This document shows, in pieces, positions 1-12,168 of a DNA stretch of 64,000 nt (the stretch's first letter is position 1; the number at the start of each line of letters is the position of its first letter). This DNA is from Diogma glabrata (Eukaryota; Arthropoda; Insecta; Diptera; Cylindrotomidae), in the NCBI GenBank assembly GCA_963693315.1, contig OY856186.1, forward strand, positions 87,252,647 through 87,316,646, in the 5' to 3' direction. The notes under the pieces are model-generated. The model was not told the DNA's origin, ran no database searches, and worked only from the letters and a program-made list of their open reading frames with translations. A program made the position numbers and the translations under genes.

Positions 1-779
1 GGAAAATAAAGATTACAACAAAATTTTTGATGATGCCTGTCAGCTTTTAAATTCTGTTTCATCTAATATTCAAACCGCAAATAATATTTCAAACTTGCTC
101 AACGTCACAAACACTTTGTCTAGAGGAACAAAAAGACCACCTTGAAAAATCGTTGTTCAAGCCAATTATAAAGGCTTTTCTTTACAATCTGAGAGAGCGT
201 GCTAAAGATTATGAAGATCTAGATAGTTTTTGATACATCTAAATTTAATGAGTGATGAAGAGATTGCTAATTCTTGCAGAACAATAACCGCAAAATACCC
301 AAAAGATCTCAATGCAAATCAATTGATTGACGAATGTCAATTTGCCAAAAATTATTTCACATTTGATAATTTAAATTATGAATCGATGTACAAAACAATA
401 TTCAATAATAATCTTTCCACCACTTTTCCGAATATCGATATTTTATTACGAATGTTTTTATGCATGTTTGTCGATTATGTTATAGGCGAACGATCATTTC
501 AAACTGAAGTTAATCAAAAGTTATTTGCGTAATACTATGAGTAATGATCGATTGAACGATTTATCCATTCTTTCTATTTACAATGAAATTTTGGACGAAA
601 TTAAATTTGATGAAATTATAGACACTTAAATACAGAAAAAATGTAATTTTAATGCCTGAAAATAAATATATTTCAAACTTGTTTGGTTTTAGTTTCTTTT
701 TTTTTGTTATGTTTGGGGGCCCCTGAATCGCGGGGCCCTGGTGCGGTTGCCTTAAAACTTGTATGATAATCCGCCACTG
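1..779 (+). mobile_element. 3' part of a degenerate hAT transposon
   Basis: The window opens inside a hAT-type DNA transposon. Plus-strand codons at about 230-532, and broken frames before that, give the C-terminal dimerisation region of a hAT transposase: a stretch like FPNIDILLRMFLCMF followed by GERSF, the usual FPN...L.IFL...GERSFS block. Stop codons upstream show that it is broken. The element ends at 779 with a GC-rich subterminal segment (716-745) and the terminus TAATCCGCCACTG. The hAT copy at 21032-24042 has the same terminus and a similar GC-rich subterminus, so the two belong to one family. Its 5' end lies outside the window. Confidence 0.8.
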
Positions 780-790
780 ATATATATATG

Positions 791-822
<32 letters not shown>

Positions 823-829
823 ATGTATA

Positions 830-912
<83 letters not shown>

Positions 913-928
913 CTTCTTATATATATAA
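780..928. repeat. (TA)n microsatellite abutting the hAT end
   Basis: Nearly pure TA dinucleotides with a few G, C or T interruptions begin one base after the hAT terminus CCGCCACTG. The long Ile-Tyr open frames here come from the repeat and are not genes. Confidence 0.95.
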
Positions 929-1246
929 AAATCACGATGTCACGATGTTGTCCGCGATAAACTCCGCAACAACCTAACCAATCTTAATAAAATTAAGTTC
1001 AGTGTGTGTATAATGGTTCAACTTGAGAGATAGGATAGCTTTTATTTTGATTAAACGCCTAAATATTTTTTAATTACGAATTAAATGTTAAATATGGATA
1101 GTTCATAAGCAAACTTTCAGATGGCGGCGTAAATTAATTAATTTACTGTCAAACCTGCTTTATTGACTTTTCAACCATCCATGTAGGGCCATATAGACTA
1201 TCATAGGTTATTGAGCGATTATTTTGTTCCGGTATTTGCTGCAATG
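929..1246. other. no recognised feature
   Basis: AT-rich sequence without a convincing reading frame. It contains two short phrases resembling 'agggccat...agactatca', one near 1187 and one in the next block near 1578, which may be relics of one repeat. Confidence 0.4.
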
Positions 1247-1560
1247 GCACTGCAAAAGGGGGAAAAGAAACGAAATTCAATAAAATTTATATGGGATTTC
1301 ACACAAAACACAACTTGAATAATTTTAAAAACTATCTATGAAATTTCTCATTTGGCTACAATTAAATAATTTAAATTTCTTTTGGCGCTGCAAAAGGGGG
1401 AAAAGAGAATAAATTCAATAAAATTTATATGGGATTTCATTCAAAACACAACTTGAATAATTTTAAAAATTACCGTTTCTGTTTCTGTTTCTAAATTCGG
1501 TTTCTGTTTCAGTTGCTGTCAAATTTGTATGAAATTCGGTTTCTGTTTCTGTTTCCGTTG
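1247..1560. repeat. 88-bp direct duplication and GTTTCTG short repeats
   Basis: About 88 bases starting GGC(A/G)CTGCAAAAGGGGG occur at 1247-1335 and again at 1384-1472 with a few differences, in direct orientation. They are followed at 1473-1560 by an irregular run of GTTTCTGTTTC units. No reading frame supports a gene; this looks like a local tandem duplication within unidentified repetitive DNA. Confidence 0.75.
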
Positions 1561-1963
1561 TATGTGAATGCCCGGTTTAGGGCCATTATTAGACTATCAA
1601 ATATGTTTTAGTAAAGAAAGTTTTGTTTTATTTGATAATAAATGAAAAGCGTATTATGCTAAGTCAAAACCTTTCTTTATTAATCATAGAAGTGTTAGAA
1701 TGTATCGAAACCTGTAAAAAAAATTAATGTATTGGTTCTTATAAAGTTTGAATAAAAATAATGTGGCTTTCTATCTTTTCACTTTTCTAAATCAATTTAT
1801 AAATTAGGATCTGAAAAGAACAAAAAACAAAAATTGATGTGAAATATGGTTTTATTAGTGATATTAAATGGCGGTTGTCTACTTATAAATTTGAAAAATT
1901 CTGCAATATTCTGCAATTGCGTATTGAAATATTTATAAAAGATTCAATTAATTTGTAAATAAA
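1561..1963. other. no recognised feature
   Basis: AT-rich intergenic DNA with no coding frame, repeat or RNA gene that I can support. Confidence 0.4.
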
Positions 1964-2336
1964 ATAATTTTTTCTCCGATAGACAGCAAATATAAATTTT
2001 GCAGACTTATTTCAGTCAGCAAAGTGGCACTTTTCCTGCCTAGGCAGCAAAGCAAGTACTTTGCTGCCTAGGCAGTAAAATAATTAGACTTCATAGAAAT
2101 AAACAGATATTGCGATTAAAAAAAAATTTTTTAATCGATTTTTGTTTTCATTTTTAAAATTTTGCTTTATTTTTAAAGTAATAATTATTAAATTACATAT
2201 CATTGTAATTAATCGGAGAAAAAATTATATGTTCAACTCGGCAGCAAGGTAGATTGACTGCCTTGGCTGAATTCCTAGCCTCGCTCGCTCGGCTATGAAC
2301 TATCAGCCGCGGCAGTCAATCTACTACTTTGCTGCC
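1964..2336. repeat. cluster of long hairpins carrying GGCAGCAAAGT
   Basis: Three nested or adjacent inverted repeats are visible. ATAATTTTTTCTCCG near 1966 pairs with CGGAGAAAAAATTAT near 2214. At 2036-2075 a perfect 17-bp arm (CTGCCTAGGCAGCAAAG) pairs with its complement across a 6-base loop. At 2240-2336 a ~33-bp arm beginning GGCAGCAA pairs with TTTGCTGCC at the other end. The shared GGCAGCAAAGT motif suggests decay products of one foldback/MITE family. No target duplication was identified. Confidence 0.7.
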
Positions 2337-3327
2337 TAGTTAAACAAATAACTATTGTTTTATTCATTCATATTTGTTTTCAATTTAAATTACTTCATTT
2401 TAGAGAAAAGCGTCTTCGTTTTTTTCTATGATGCATCTTTTTTCATCCGCCCAATGAAATATAGTATTTTACTTTTAATAAATCCATTTTGGAATTTTTT
2501 TTATTTATTAGGAGTTATTTTATTAAATGTTAGTTACATTATTGTATATATATATATTATTTATATTATATATATTATAAAACACAATAATTAATTCTTC
2601 AAAATTAAACAATTCAAAGTTATATAAAAATTTGTCGTTAACAAAACGATTATTTTTTAAATTTTCTTTGTTGATAGAATGTCAAAAAATTTTACGAAAA
2701 AATGAACATTTTTCTTTTTGATGTAAATCGAAAAAAAAAATTGATTTTTTTTGCCTCAATAGAACAAAATTTTTGATTTACATCAATTTTTTTTATGGAT
2801 TAGGGTGAAAAGAATTCGACATAAGAGTGAAAATTAAAGAAAACAATAATTTAAATTTATTTATTTTTTTAAATTTATCATTGATCTTCAATGTTAATTT
2901 ACAAAATCAATATCAAATTGAAAAATACTCTTATTTGTATTGCTAATTAAAATAGAACGATTCCCGCTAGAAGTAAAAAAAATTGTCATCAAACCGGATG
3001 AAAAACTTTCAAAGTTTATTTTACAACTCTCCAATTTCATATCAAATTTTTTTATTGACCAATATATTTGATAATGTGATATACGCCTTATTAATTTGAG
3101 TTAGCCAATAGATGGAGCCGTATTTGTATTTAAAACGTTTTTAATGTCAAAATTTTGAAAATCCACTACGATTAATTTTTCCAATTGTCGTGTATTGTAT
3201 GAAAAAATTTCATTTTATCCAAATTATGCTGTATATAGTTTTGTATTTTATTATTATTAACTACAAAATAATAATTTTTTAAAATATGTAGTAGTTGCCA
3301 TGAAGTTATATTAAATTATTTTTCTGT
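2337..3327. other. AT-rich stretch without a recognised gene
   Basis: No frame resembles a known protein. One small inverted repeat is visible (GATGTAAATC near 2719 and GATTTACATC near 2776). Otherwise I see nothing here. Confidence 0.4.
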
Positions 3328-4108
3328 GAGTGCGTTCGAGAACTTAATGAGATCTCATTTTCATTAAATATTTAATGAACCAATCAAAAAACGCGATGTT
3401 CATTTAGTATTCGAACGAATTTCATTTAATGCATATAATGTCAAATTTGAAAAATTTTGACACTTCTATGAATAAATAAACGAAATGTTGGAGTATAAAA
3501 GTTATAATCAAATTAAAATCTTACTCCCTGTTAATGCATTATTTTTCAATTACTTCTGTCGTAATTAAATTTATTTTAAAAATTTTCAAAAAACAAATTC
3601 AATTTTAAGATTATAACTAACTCGAAAACTTTAAGGAATCTGCAGTTTGAGACTGGTGATTGAATTGGTTGCAAAAACTTATTCATTAATTTTATTTTCA
3701 ATCGTTAAATGTAATTGGTAATAGGAGCTGTTGGTTTTATCTCTCACTAATTTCAAAATTTTCATCCATTTTGTTTATATTTTTCAATTCAGAATTAATT
3801 ATTATATATAAAATTAATTCCTTAATTCATTATAATAAAATTAATTCGTAATACCCAATTTGCTAAATTAATTAAAAATTATAAAACAAAATTTTACGGT
3901 TTTCGATTTGAAATTTTTTTAAATAAAAAACTTCATTAAAACTTAAATATGCTATTTACTGCATTTAAAATTAAATGAAAAGAGGCGTGGTTTCATTAAA
4001 TGAAAATTTAAATGATATCGGTTTTTCAAGTTCTCGAACGCTGTCATCTGTCATTCATTAAATGATTCATTAAATGGTTAATATCTCATTTAGTAATCGA
4101 ACGCACTC
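3328..4108. mobile_element. non-autonomous TIR element (MITE-like)
   Basis: The left end reads GAGTGCGTTCGA and the right end is its complement TCGAACGCACTC. Behind the termini both sides carry related inverted sequence (ATGAGAT, and several ATTTAATGA units). A second inner pair, GCGTTCGAGAAC against GTTCTCGAACGC, repeats the terminal motif, so the ends are compound. The ~780-bp interior is AT-rich and non-coding. I could not define a target-site duplication, so the superfamily is open. Confidence 0.7.
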
Positions 4109-5002
4109 CTTCTTTCACTAATCCTCTATCTACAATAATATTATGAACTTATATATTTATACATTTCAAAATTTCAAATTATCGTTTTTCGTTTAGACAG
4201 TATAAAACTACTCCAAATAATAAATTAAAAATGAGTAAGTATTACTTAATTTGTTTAAAGATAGAAATTTTTATTTAAAATAATAATAATACGGCACAGA
4301 TCTACTTTATCAGACGCCCTTCTTCGATGTTTTTTAAACCTGGGTATTTCAATGATATAAAACCTTAGATTATGAAAAAACAGGATAAGTAATATTTTCT
4401 AAGTTGAAGTTTCTTTTATTAACATAAAGTAGTGTGCGAATTTAACGTGATAGAATTTGCATTGGAAAAACACAGTAGCCTAGAAATTTAAATATCATCG
4501 AGATTTTTCATTGCTTGACCAAATATGCTTACAAAATAACAGACTTATGTAGATATTTTGTATTTAGCATTTTTATCGATCGGAAAATGACCAACCTTAT
4601 TCAATTTTATCTTATTTTTGTCAAAAGTATTTCGATTAAAATAAAACTGATAATATTAAAACTGAAAATTTGATCCTAACTAAAACTGTATCATGTACGC
4701 CTTGGCTTTGTTTTCATTTAGAATAACTTTGGAGTGAAATGGATATTATTTGATTGAATGTTTTTGGTTTTGTTTTTATTTAGAATGAAATTAAAATAAA
4801 ATATATATTGTATGGCAGTTATTTCTATCTGGCAATAAAAGAATAAAATTATATTTTTTTCTCTAAATGGAAAGAGATAACAATGCTGCATGGGACCCTG
4901 TATTTTTGTGTTTATTTTGACCGGAGCCTTTTCTTTTGTGGAAATTTTTTTCAATACGACATTTGAATTCAAAAAACAGCTTCAATTTTTTTTATAGTTT
5001 TA
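4109..5002. other. no recognised feature
   Basis: AT-rich DNA without a convincing reading frame or repeat. The TA at 5001-5002 is the left target duplication of the next element. Confidence 0.4.
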
Positions 5003-5781
<779 letters not shown>

Positions 5782-6906
5782 TCACTGTTATGCCAGAGTC
5801 ACGAATGTGCAAAATTGTAGTGTTGAGGTTGTTTTTATTATTCCAGCAAATTTTTTATTCAATTTTTTGTGAAATTAGAATTTTGTTTTATAATCTATTT
5901 AACATTGAGTTATAATCAATCGGGTAACAATATTTTTTTCGTTAGGTCAAAATTTTGTTATTTGTAAAAACATTGTTTTTGCATTGTTCATTAGCTTAAG
6001 GCCAGTCGAAATACTACATTTAAATTAAAATATTAAAAAAATTTTGCATTAATATTTTTCTTTTAAACAAAAGTTCAATATTTTTAAAGTGTTACCGAGT
6101 GTAAAACGAGCACAAAAATGGCCAAAGGAAAACAGTTAACGCGAGAAGAACGAAGCAAAATCGAAGAATTTAGAGAAATGGGACTTACCAGTCGTAATAG
6201 TACAAAAACTTGGCCATAGTAAGACTGCAGTAAACAACTACCTCTCTGACCCTGCTAGCTATGGCTCCAAAAATCAAGGATGAACGTATTCTGCCACAAC
6301 TATCAAAGAAAAGCGACTAATATTAAGGAACGCATCAAATCTTTATCTATTGCAAAAATTAAGGCAGAGAGTGGAGTAAAAGCTAGCATTTCGACTGTGC
6401 GAAGAGTTATCCTAAATAGTAAAAATATAGTTCGTCGAAAATTAAAACAAAAACCAGTTTTAAAACCAATCCACAAAGAAAAACGGAAAAACTTTGCTCG
6501 TGCAGTAATGCAATGGAAAAATGAGTGGAAAAAGATAGTGTTCTCAGATGAAAAAAAAATTAATATTGATGGCCCCGATGGTTACAAGTTTTATTACCAT
6601 GGTTTGAGGAAGGAAGAAGTAATTTTGTCGCGTCATCATAGCCGACCATGTGGTATTATGGTCTGGGGAGCTATAACCTACTATGTAACAATTAATCTTC
6701 AGTTTAAAAAGGTGACTCTTAACGGAGAGGGATATAAAAACTTGCTCCAAAAAACTTTTCCTCGAATTAAAGAAATTTTCGGACCTCTTAAATGGACCTT
6801 GCAACAAGATAATGCGCCAATTCACAACGCCAGGATTCAAAAACTGTCTATCTCAACAAAATGTTGATATTTTGAATTGGCCACCGTACTCTCCTGACTT
6901 CAATAT

Positions 6907-7607
6907 TGTTACGTTTTTCTAACCTTCCTTCAAATTGGCCTTACTCACAATTCGATAAACGCAATTCCCAATCTCTTCCTGAGTTCGATCACTGATTAGT
7001 AAGCACAAACACCAGGTTTTATTAAGTATTCAACACCTTAATTGTTTCACAACAACAGGAAAACAATACAGCAAACAATATTCTTGACTAGAATATTCTT
7101 CCAACAGCTTCCGAAACTCCAACGGTTGATTGTAGAAATTTCCAGTTCACAACGTTGAAAATAATACACAAAATATTTCTACTCAATAAAACTTATAACT
7201 TTATTACACTTATAACTTTACACAAAAACTAATTTTAAATATCACTTTTATAATTTTAACTTCACTGTCACACGTTTTAAATAAAACTAATTTTACATTT
7301 AATCTCACTTTACTGTCGCAGGTCTAAAATAACACTAATTTAAAACTACAAGAAACAATTTTCTTATATACCTTCTGCAATACTTCTAGATAATTCGACA
7401 TCACTTTCCAGAAACCTTGAGAAAATATTAGAATATTCGATTATTTTACGTTATGTTGATTTGATTCATAAAATCGTTCATGTTGACCCTATTTCTAAGA
7501 AGAGACAACAACAACAATATTCATTTCATTAATCCGTCTGTTGTGTTCTGTTGATTTTATTTTCCTGGAAGTGACCGTAATCGTCTAGATTTTTCTGAAT
7601 CGTAACA
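6907..7607 (-). repeat. 3' LTR of the gag-only element
   Basis: The downstream LTR, 701 bp, differs from its partner at one position that I found (near 7412). A related solo LTR in the opposite orientation lies at 47384-48057. Confidence 0.9.
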
Positions 7608-7622
7608 TTACCCTCCACTTAA
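7608..7622 (-). promoter_or_regulatory. candidate polypurine tract
   Basis: On the minus strand AAGTGGAGGGTAA directly precedes the 3' LTR, the expected position and composition for the plus-strand primer of an LTR retrotransposon. Confidence 0.6.
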
Positions 7623-7661
7623 GCCTGTTCGTCCCGAACAGGATCTAGCTCTCTCCTCCAA

Positions 7662-9524
7662 TTATTGAATCCAAAAACATTTTTTTTTTTTTCGTTTCCT
7701 ATTTCCCAGGCTGTTTAGAATTACTTCCGGTTCCTTTCTAAGTACTGGGCCATTACTTTGTTTTATGTCAGCCCACCGTGATGAGTAGGGATTCTCGTTA
7801 TTTCTAAAGTCATCCTTATCTTTTCCCTTTGAGTGTTTCACATTGCCATGTCTCCGAACCATTCTCATTTTCAGCTGCGATTCGTCCCCGTTTGCAGCTA
7901 TTTGAACCACCTCTTTTACATCGCTCACTTCGTTATGGACAGGAACTTGTTTCCTTTTTAACTTTCGGCGTTTGTTCAAACATTTGCGTCGGTTGACGTT
8001 TCTCTCCCTCATCTGTTTGGATGATCGTTCTGTATTTTCATCTGCACTGCATAGTTTCTCATCGCTGCCAATATCTGTTGACTCTGCCTTATTCACAAGT
8101 AGTGGCATCTGAACATTATTAACCTTTAGGATCCCACATCCAAAATCGAAGACTAATCCTTCCGCCTTCATGAAGTCCATCCCTAAAATGACTTCATCCA
8201 TAATGTCTGCCACTAGCACCTCTTGTTGATAGCAGTTATTTCCCAATTTTATTTCAGCGATTCTTTTACCTTCTATTTCAGCGCATTCTCCGGTTACTGT
8301 TTGGAGTTTCAATCCATCTGATGGTTCCAAAACACCGTCAATTAAACCTTTGCGAACAAATGTTCGAGCTGAACCTGTATCCAGTGTCATGAAGCAACCT
8401 TTACCTTCAAGTTGTCCGTTGATACCCAAGCGTTCACCATTTACCGCAATTCTTGAAATTGGAATGTAGGCTGCATTCTCCTCACTTTGTGGCTTTACAG
8501 TTGCACCTTCAACAGGCTTCCGTTGAATAGGAGACGAAGATCTATCACGCTTCCTGTTCCAGCAGTCCTGTGAGATATGGCCCGATTTCCTACATATCCA
8601 GCACAGGAGTTTTCTACTGCTGTTCCTGAACCGTACGTGTTCCATTTCTTCGGCTCCTCTGTTCTTTACAGAAGACGACAATCTGTCTGCTTCCCCGTTT
8701 TTCTTGCACTCCCGTGCCATGTGACCCTCTTCATCACATACCCAGCATCTGATGTCGCTTCTATCTCTGTGTGCCAAAACTTCCCCTTTGATGTTCCACT
8801 CTACATTCCTTTTTCTGCATCCACCAGATGGCATACACATCCTCTGTACCATCTCATATTGCATTGCGTATGCGACAGTTTCATGGAAAGTCGCCTTAGG
8901 TGTAGTCATTACTTTGATCCTGGTTTCTGGATCTCGGATACCATCTGTAAAAGCCTCGATCTTCATTTTCTCCATAAAATACGGTGGAGTATTCGAGTGT
9001 GCCAAATGTACAAGCCGTTCTACTGCCGAAGAATAGTCCTGAAGGCTTTCTCCATTCCGTTGCAAGCGACCCTTTAGCTCGATCCGGTATAGCTCCTTTT
9101 TATGGTCGCTGCCATATTTACGTTCCAATGCATTCATCACCTCTGCATAACTTTTTCGGTCGTTTTCCGGCACCGCCTGTAATGCTTCAGCTGCTTCCCC
9201 CTTTAGAGCAACTATCAATGCAGCAAGACGGTTTTCGGCGTTCCAAACATTTTGATCTGCTGCAGTCTCGAACTGGAACTTGAAGATGCCGAAAGATGTG
9301 GTGCCGTCATATGATGGTGGTTTTAATTTGATATTTGCTATCTGTTGTACCACCTGTGAAGTAACTTTATTCAACATCCTGCAACCTAGCTGTTTCAACA
9401 TCCTGCAACCGTTTTTCGAAATCATCAACTTTCGATAAAACCTTATGCTCAAAATCTTGAATTTCACTTTGAATCTTCTCGACCTTTCCATCAAATGCCG
9501 TCGAGATTTGGAGAAGTTTCTCAT
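7662..9524 (-). CDS. gag capsid, two zinc knuckles and retropepsin
   Basis: The frame overlaps the SAP-gag frame by 158 bases. Its first ~50 residues are probably not translated, because the upstream frame is the coherent one in the overlap. From about residue 65 it gives a Ty3/gypsy-type capsid (PPSYDGTTSFGIFKFQFE, ALKGEAAEAL, YSSAVERLVHLAH). Two CCHC nucleocapsid knuckles follow (CWVCDEEGHMAREC; CWICRKSGHISQDC), then an aspartic protease with the active site DTGSA and a later ILGMDF motif. A lysine/arginine-rich tail ends at KCFWIQ. No polymerase follows; the stop lies about 55 bases from the 3' LTR. Both catalytic and zinc-binding residues look intact. Confidence 0.9.
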   Translation of the reverse strand: MRNFSKSRRHLMERSRRFKVKFKILSIRFYRKLMISKNGCRMLKQLGCRMLNKVTSQVVQQIANIKLKPPSYDGTTSFGIFKFQFETAADQNVWNAENRLAALIVALKGEAAEALQAVPENDRKSYAEVMNALERKYGSDHKKELYRIELKGRLQRNGESLQDYSSAVERLVHLAHSNTPPYFMEKMKIEAFTDGIRDPETRIKVMTTPKATFHETVAYAMQYEMVQRMCMPSGGCRKRNVEWNIKGEVLAHRDRSDIRCWVCDEEGHMARECKKNGEADRLSSSVKNRGAEEMEHVRFRNSSRKLLCWICRKSGHISQDCWNRKRDRSSSPIQRKPVEGATVKPQSEENAAYIPISRIAVNGERLGINGQLEGKGCFMTLDTGSARTFVRKGLIDGVLEPSDGLKLQTVTGECAEIEGKRIAEIKLGNNCYQQEVLVADIMDEVILGMDFMKAEGLVFDFGCGILKVNNVQMPLLVNKAESTDIGSDEKLCSADENTERSSKQMRERNVNRRKCLNKRRKLKRKQVPVHNEVSDVKEVVQIAANGDESQLKMRMVRRHGNVKHSKGKDKDDFRNNENPYSSRWADIKQSNGPVLRKEPEVILNSLGNRKRKKKKCFWIQ

Positions 9525-10071
9525 CCATAATTTGCTTTACTTCATCGCGATTTAAAGCTAATTGCTGGCTGATTGTTTCACTAATTTCTTCTTTGTTAGC
9601 AGCCAATTGTTGATTGATGTTACTGATTTCTTCCTTAGTTGCAGCCATTTGTTGATTGATGTTACAGCTAATTTCTTCCTTAGTAGCAGCCATTTGTTGA
9701 TTGATGTCGTCTTTATTGGCAACCATATTAGCGTTTACAACATCCAGTTTTTGATTCAAATTCAAATTTATCTGTTGACTGATGTTCAAACTCATTTGTT
9801 GCATCATAGCCATTAACTGCGTAAAATCACAATTTGCAGGTGGCAATGAAAATGTTGTTTCCGCAACAAAACTTTTCTCCTCATCAGCTGCTATTGAATC
9901 AGCATTTGTACTAATCACTCCAAACTGGTAACTTTCCACGTCCATTCCATTGGCTTCCATACCTTGTCGAAGCCGTAGCATTAATTCAGTTTTGTTTCCA
10001 CTTGTTGACAATCCACGTTGTTCTAGTTCTTTCTTTAACTCAAGAACCTTCAAATCACTTAATAAAACCAT
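9367..10071 (-). CDS. N-terminal gag protein with SAP domain and coiled coil
   Basis: This 234-residue frame begins with the ATG at 10071, about 35 bases inside the 5' LTR. Residues ~4-38 (LKVLELKKELEQRGLSTSG then KTELMLRLRQ) match the SAP fold, a helix-extended-helix module that binds DNA or chromatin in host proteins. Residues ~80-225 are Gln/Glu/Lys-rich with repeated NQQMAATKEEIS units, predicted to form a coiled coil. Near the stop the peptide RLQDVETA is repeated. The frame stops at 9367-9369, and the next gag frame continues in +1 phase, so the two are probably parts of one polyprotein separated by a frameshift, either a mutation or a recoding site. Confidence 0.85.
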   Translation of the reverse strand: MVLLSDLKVLELKKELEQRGLSTSGNKTELMLRLRQGMEANGMDVESYQFGVISTNADSIAADEEKSFVAETTFSLPPANCDFTQLMAMMQQMSLNISQQINLNLNQKLDVVNANMVANKDDINQQMAATKEEISCNINQQMAATKEEISNINQQLAANKEEISETISQQLALNRDEVKQIMDEKLLQISTAFDGKVEKIQSEIQDFEHKVLSKVDDFEKRLQDVETARLQDVE

Positions 10072-10085
10072 TATTAACAGCTAAC

Positions 10086-10105
10086 TAATCCGCCGATGTC
10101 ACCAA
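10086..10105 (-). promoter_or_regulatory. candidate primer-binding site
   Basis: Directly inside the 5' LTR, the minus strand reads T then TGGTGACATCGGCGG. A TGG start complements the CCA end of a tRNA, as expected for a primer-binding site. I cannot name the tRNA. Confidence 0.5.
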
Positions 10106-10806
10106 TGTTACGTTTTTCTAACCTTCCTTCAAATTGGCCTTACTCACAATTCGATAAACGCAATTCCCAATCTCTTCCTGAGTTCGATCACTGATTAGTA
10201 AGCACAAACACCAGGTTTTATTAAGTATTCAACACCTTAATTGTTTCACAACAACAGGAAAACAATACAGCAAACAATATTCTTGACTAGAATATTCTTC
10301 CAACAGCTTCCGAAACTCCAACGGTTGATTGTAGAAATTTCCAGTTCACAACGTTGAAAATAATACACAAAATATTTCTACTCAATAAAACTTATAACTT
10401 TATTACACTTATAACTTTACACAAAAACTAATTTTAAATATCACTTTTATAATTTTAACTTCACTGTCACACGTTTTAAATAAAACTAATTTTACATTTA
10501 ATCTCACTTTACTGTCGCAGGTCTAAAATAACACTAATTTAAAACTACAAGAAACAATTTTCTTATATACCTTCTGCAATACTTCTAGATAATTCGACAT
10601 CACTTTCCAGAGACCTTGAGAAAATATTAGAATATTCGATTATTTTACGTTATGTTGATTTGATTCATAAAATCGTTCATGTTGACCCTATTTCTAAGAA
10701 GAGACAACAACAACAATATTCATTTCATTAATCCGTCTGTTGTGTTCTGTTGATTTTATTTTCCTGGAAGTGACCGTAATCGTCTAGATTTTTCTGAATC
10801 GTAACA
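10106..10806 (-). repeat. 5' LTR of the gag-only element
   Basis: This is the upstream LTR in the minus-strand reading direction, 701 bp, with the inverted termini TGTTACG/CGTAACA. It should carry the promoter; a TATA-like stretch is visible, but I cannot place a start site. It is essentially identical to the LTR at 6907-7607. Confidence 0.9.
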
Positions 10807-11281
10807 ATATAATTGAAAATGTTTGGGGATGGTTGTCACGAAAAGTGTACGAAGGAAGACGTCAGTTTGAGACCGTGGATGCTTTAATAGAAGCCATAGA
10901 AGCAGCGTGGAACTAAATAAGTTTAACTTTTTTAAAATCGCTCTATAATTCACGTTGTAGTCGAGTCGAATTTTTGAAGTTATTAATAAAGAAGGGGGCC
11001 ACACCCACTATTGAAAAATCCAATAAAATGGAGAACAAATTTGCAATATTCTTTGTTTTCTAAGTTTTCAGATTGGCCTTAAGCCAATAAACTATATAAA
11101 AACAATGTGTTTTACAAAAAATAAAATCATGACCTAACGGTATTTGATTAAAAAAAAATATTGTTGCCCGATTGATTATAACTCAATGTTAAATAGATTA
11201 TAAAAAAAGAAATCTGATTTGACAAACAAAACGGGAATATAAGTGAAAAATTGCTTGGCCTTAAGCTGGTTAACGGGAGTG

Positions 11282-12168
<887 letters not shown>

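Larger units (their letters stand above)
6907..10806 (-). mobile_element. pol-less LTR retrotransposon (LTR-gag-protease-LTR)
   Basis: Two 701-bp direct repeats (6907-7607 and 10106-10806), each TGTTACG...CGTAACA, enclose 2.5 kb of internal DNA. The element sits in the Tc1 transposase gene and is flanked by a perfect 4-bp duplication ATAT (6903-6906 and 10807-10810); removing element and duplication restores the conserved SPDFN-IENVW junction. The LTRs appear to differ at only one base that I could find (AGAAACC against AGAGACC), so the insertion is recent. The internal region encodes SAP-domain gag, zinc knuckles and a retropepsin on the minus strand, but no reverse transcriptase, RNase H or integrase. 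It must borrow replication and integration enzymes from a relative. Confidence 0.93.
6118..10916 (+). pseudogene. Tc1-family transposase, interrupted and frameshifted
   Basis: An ATG at 6118 opens an N-terminal helix-turn-helix region (MAKGKQLTREERSKI) that shifts frame near 6200 and again before 6280. The long central frame (6280-6867) carries the first catalytic Asp (FSDEKKINIDG) and the second (QQDNAPIH). A further shift near 6840 leads to WPPYSPDFN. The gene is then cut by the LTR element and resumes at 10811 with IENVWGWL, giving the third acidic residue of a DD34E-type triad, and stops at 10914-10916. The transposase once mobilised its own element by cut and paste. Several frameshifts plus the insertion make it non-functional. 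Confidence 0.9.

Noticed and set aside
8577..9077. 166-codon plus-strand frame
   Set aside because: It lies antisense to the gag/protease frame, whose domains are clear on the minus strand; it has no motif of its own.
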